5,538 nt of DNA from an uncultured Oscillospiraceae bacterium (GTDB lineage Bacteria; Bacillota; Clostridia; Oscillospirales; Oscillospiraceae). Below are positions 5,490-5,538 of the stretch, in pieces (positions within the stretch are counted from its first letter, which is position 1; each line of letters opens with the position of its first letter). Made by a program: the position numbers and the translations under genes. Location: contig CAKTGW010000088.1 of the NCBI GenBank assembly GCA_934561725.1, positions 1 to 5,538 on the forward strand, read 5' to 3'. Under the pieces are notes generated by a model. That model searched no databases, had not been told where the DNA came from, and worked only from the letters and a program-made list of their open reading frames with translations.

Positions 5490-5538
5490 CGAATCACACC
5501 TTCTTTATATTTTTATGCAGAAGTACAAATGTCCACAT

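Noticed and set aside
5490..5538. Promoter for serC (TGGACA or TTGTAC with TATAAA)
   Set aside because: Spacings are 20 and 13 bases, outside the usual range, and the resulting start would fall on the ribosome binding site. The true promoter is probably outside the window.
1..5538. tRNA, rRNA, CRISPR array, insertion sequence or phage genes
   Set aside because: I saw no cloverleaf, direct-repeat array, transposase or terminal inverted repeats on either strand.

Overview
The window looks like a piece of chromosome from a strictly anaerobic member of the Firmicutes, probably class Clostridia. The reasons are strong AGGAGG-type ribosome binding sites on nearly every gene, a moderately GC-rich composition (judged by eye), a clostridial-looking serine biosynthesis pair, and several proteins dense in [4Fe-4S] cluster motifs. 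The genus cannot be fixed from this sequence. Every convincing gene lies on the minus strand, so transcription runs from high to low coordinates. The long plus-strand open frames are antisense shadows.

The first operon (about 5489 to 2984) is serC, serA and a small 83-residue protein. SerA oxidises 3-phosphoglycerate and SerC transaminates the product to phosphoserine, so together they make the first two steps of L-serine synthesis. No phosphoserine phosphatase is present here. serC and serA overlap by 8 bases, and serA is followed after 12 bases by the small gene, which resembles only the C-terminal domain of the FakA/YloV (DAK2-type) kinase family. A GC-rich hairpin begins 5 bases after its stop codon, and a second hairpin with a run of seven U residues lies about 110 bases further on.

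The 266-base gap (2718-2983) holds both hairpins, a good TATAAT box, and a short hairpin in the presumed leader of the second operon.

The second operon (2717 to beyond base 1) is the interesting part. It encodes a CooF/HycB-like protein with four [4Fe-4S] motifs, a shortened 408-residue homologue of the anaerobic Ni-CO dehydrogenase catalytic subunit (a mini-CooS), a 246-residue protein joining a two-cluster ferredoxin domain to an uncharacterised domain, and the first 74 codons of an unrecognised protein cut by the window edge. The spacings are 14, 15 and 0 bases, so the four genes look co-transcribed and co-translated.

The mini-CooS keeps the four B-cluster cysteines (48, 51, 56, 70). By motif alignment from memory it has lost the D-cluster and four of the six C-cluster ligands, and it ends before the catalytic lysine region of full-length enzymes. 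It is therefore unlikely to be an ordinary CO dehydrogenase. The operon is best read as an uncharacterised electron-transfer and metallocluster module whose substrate is unknown.
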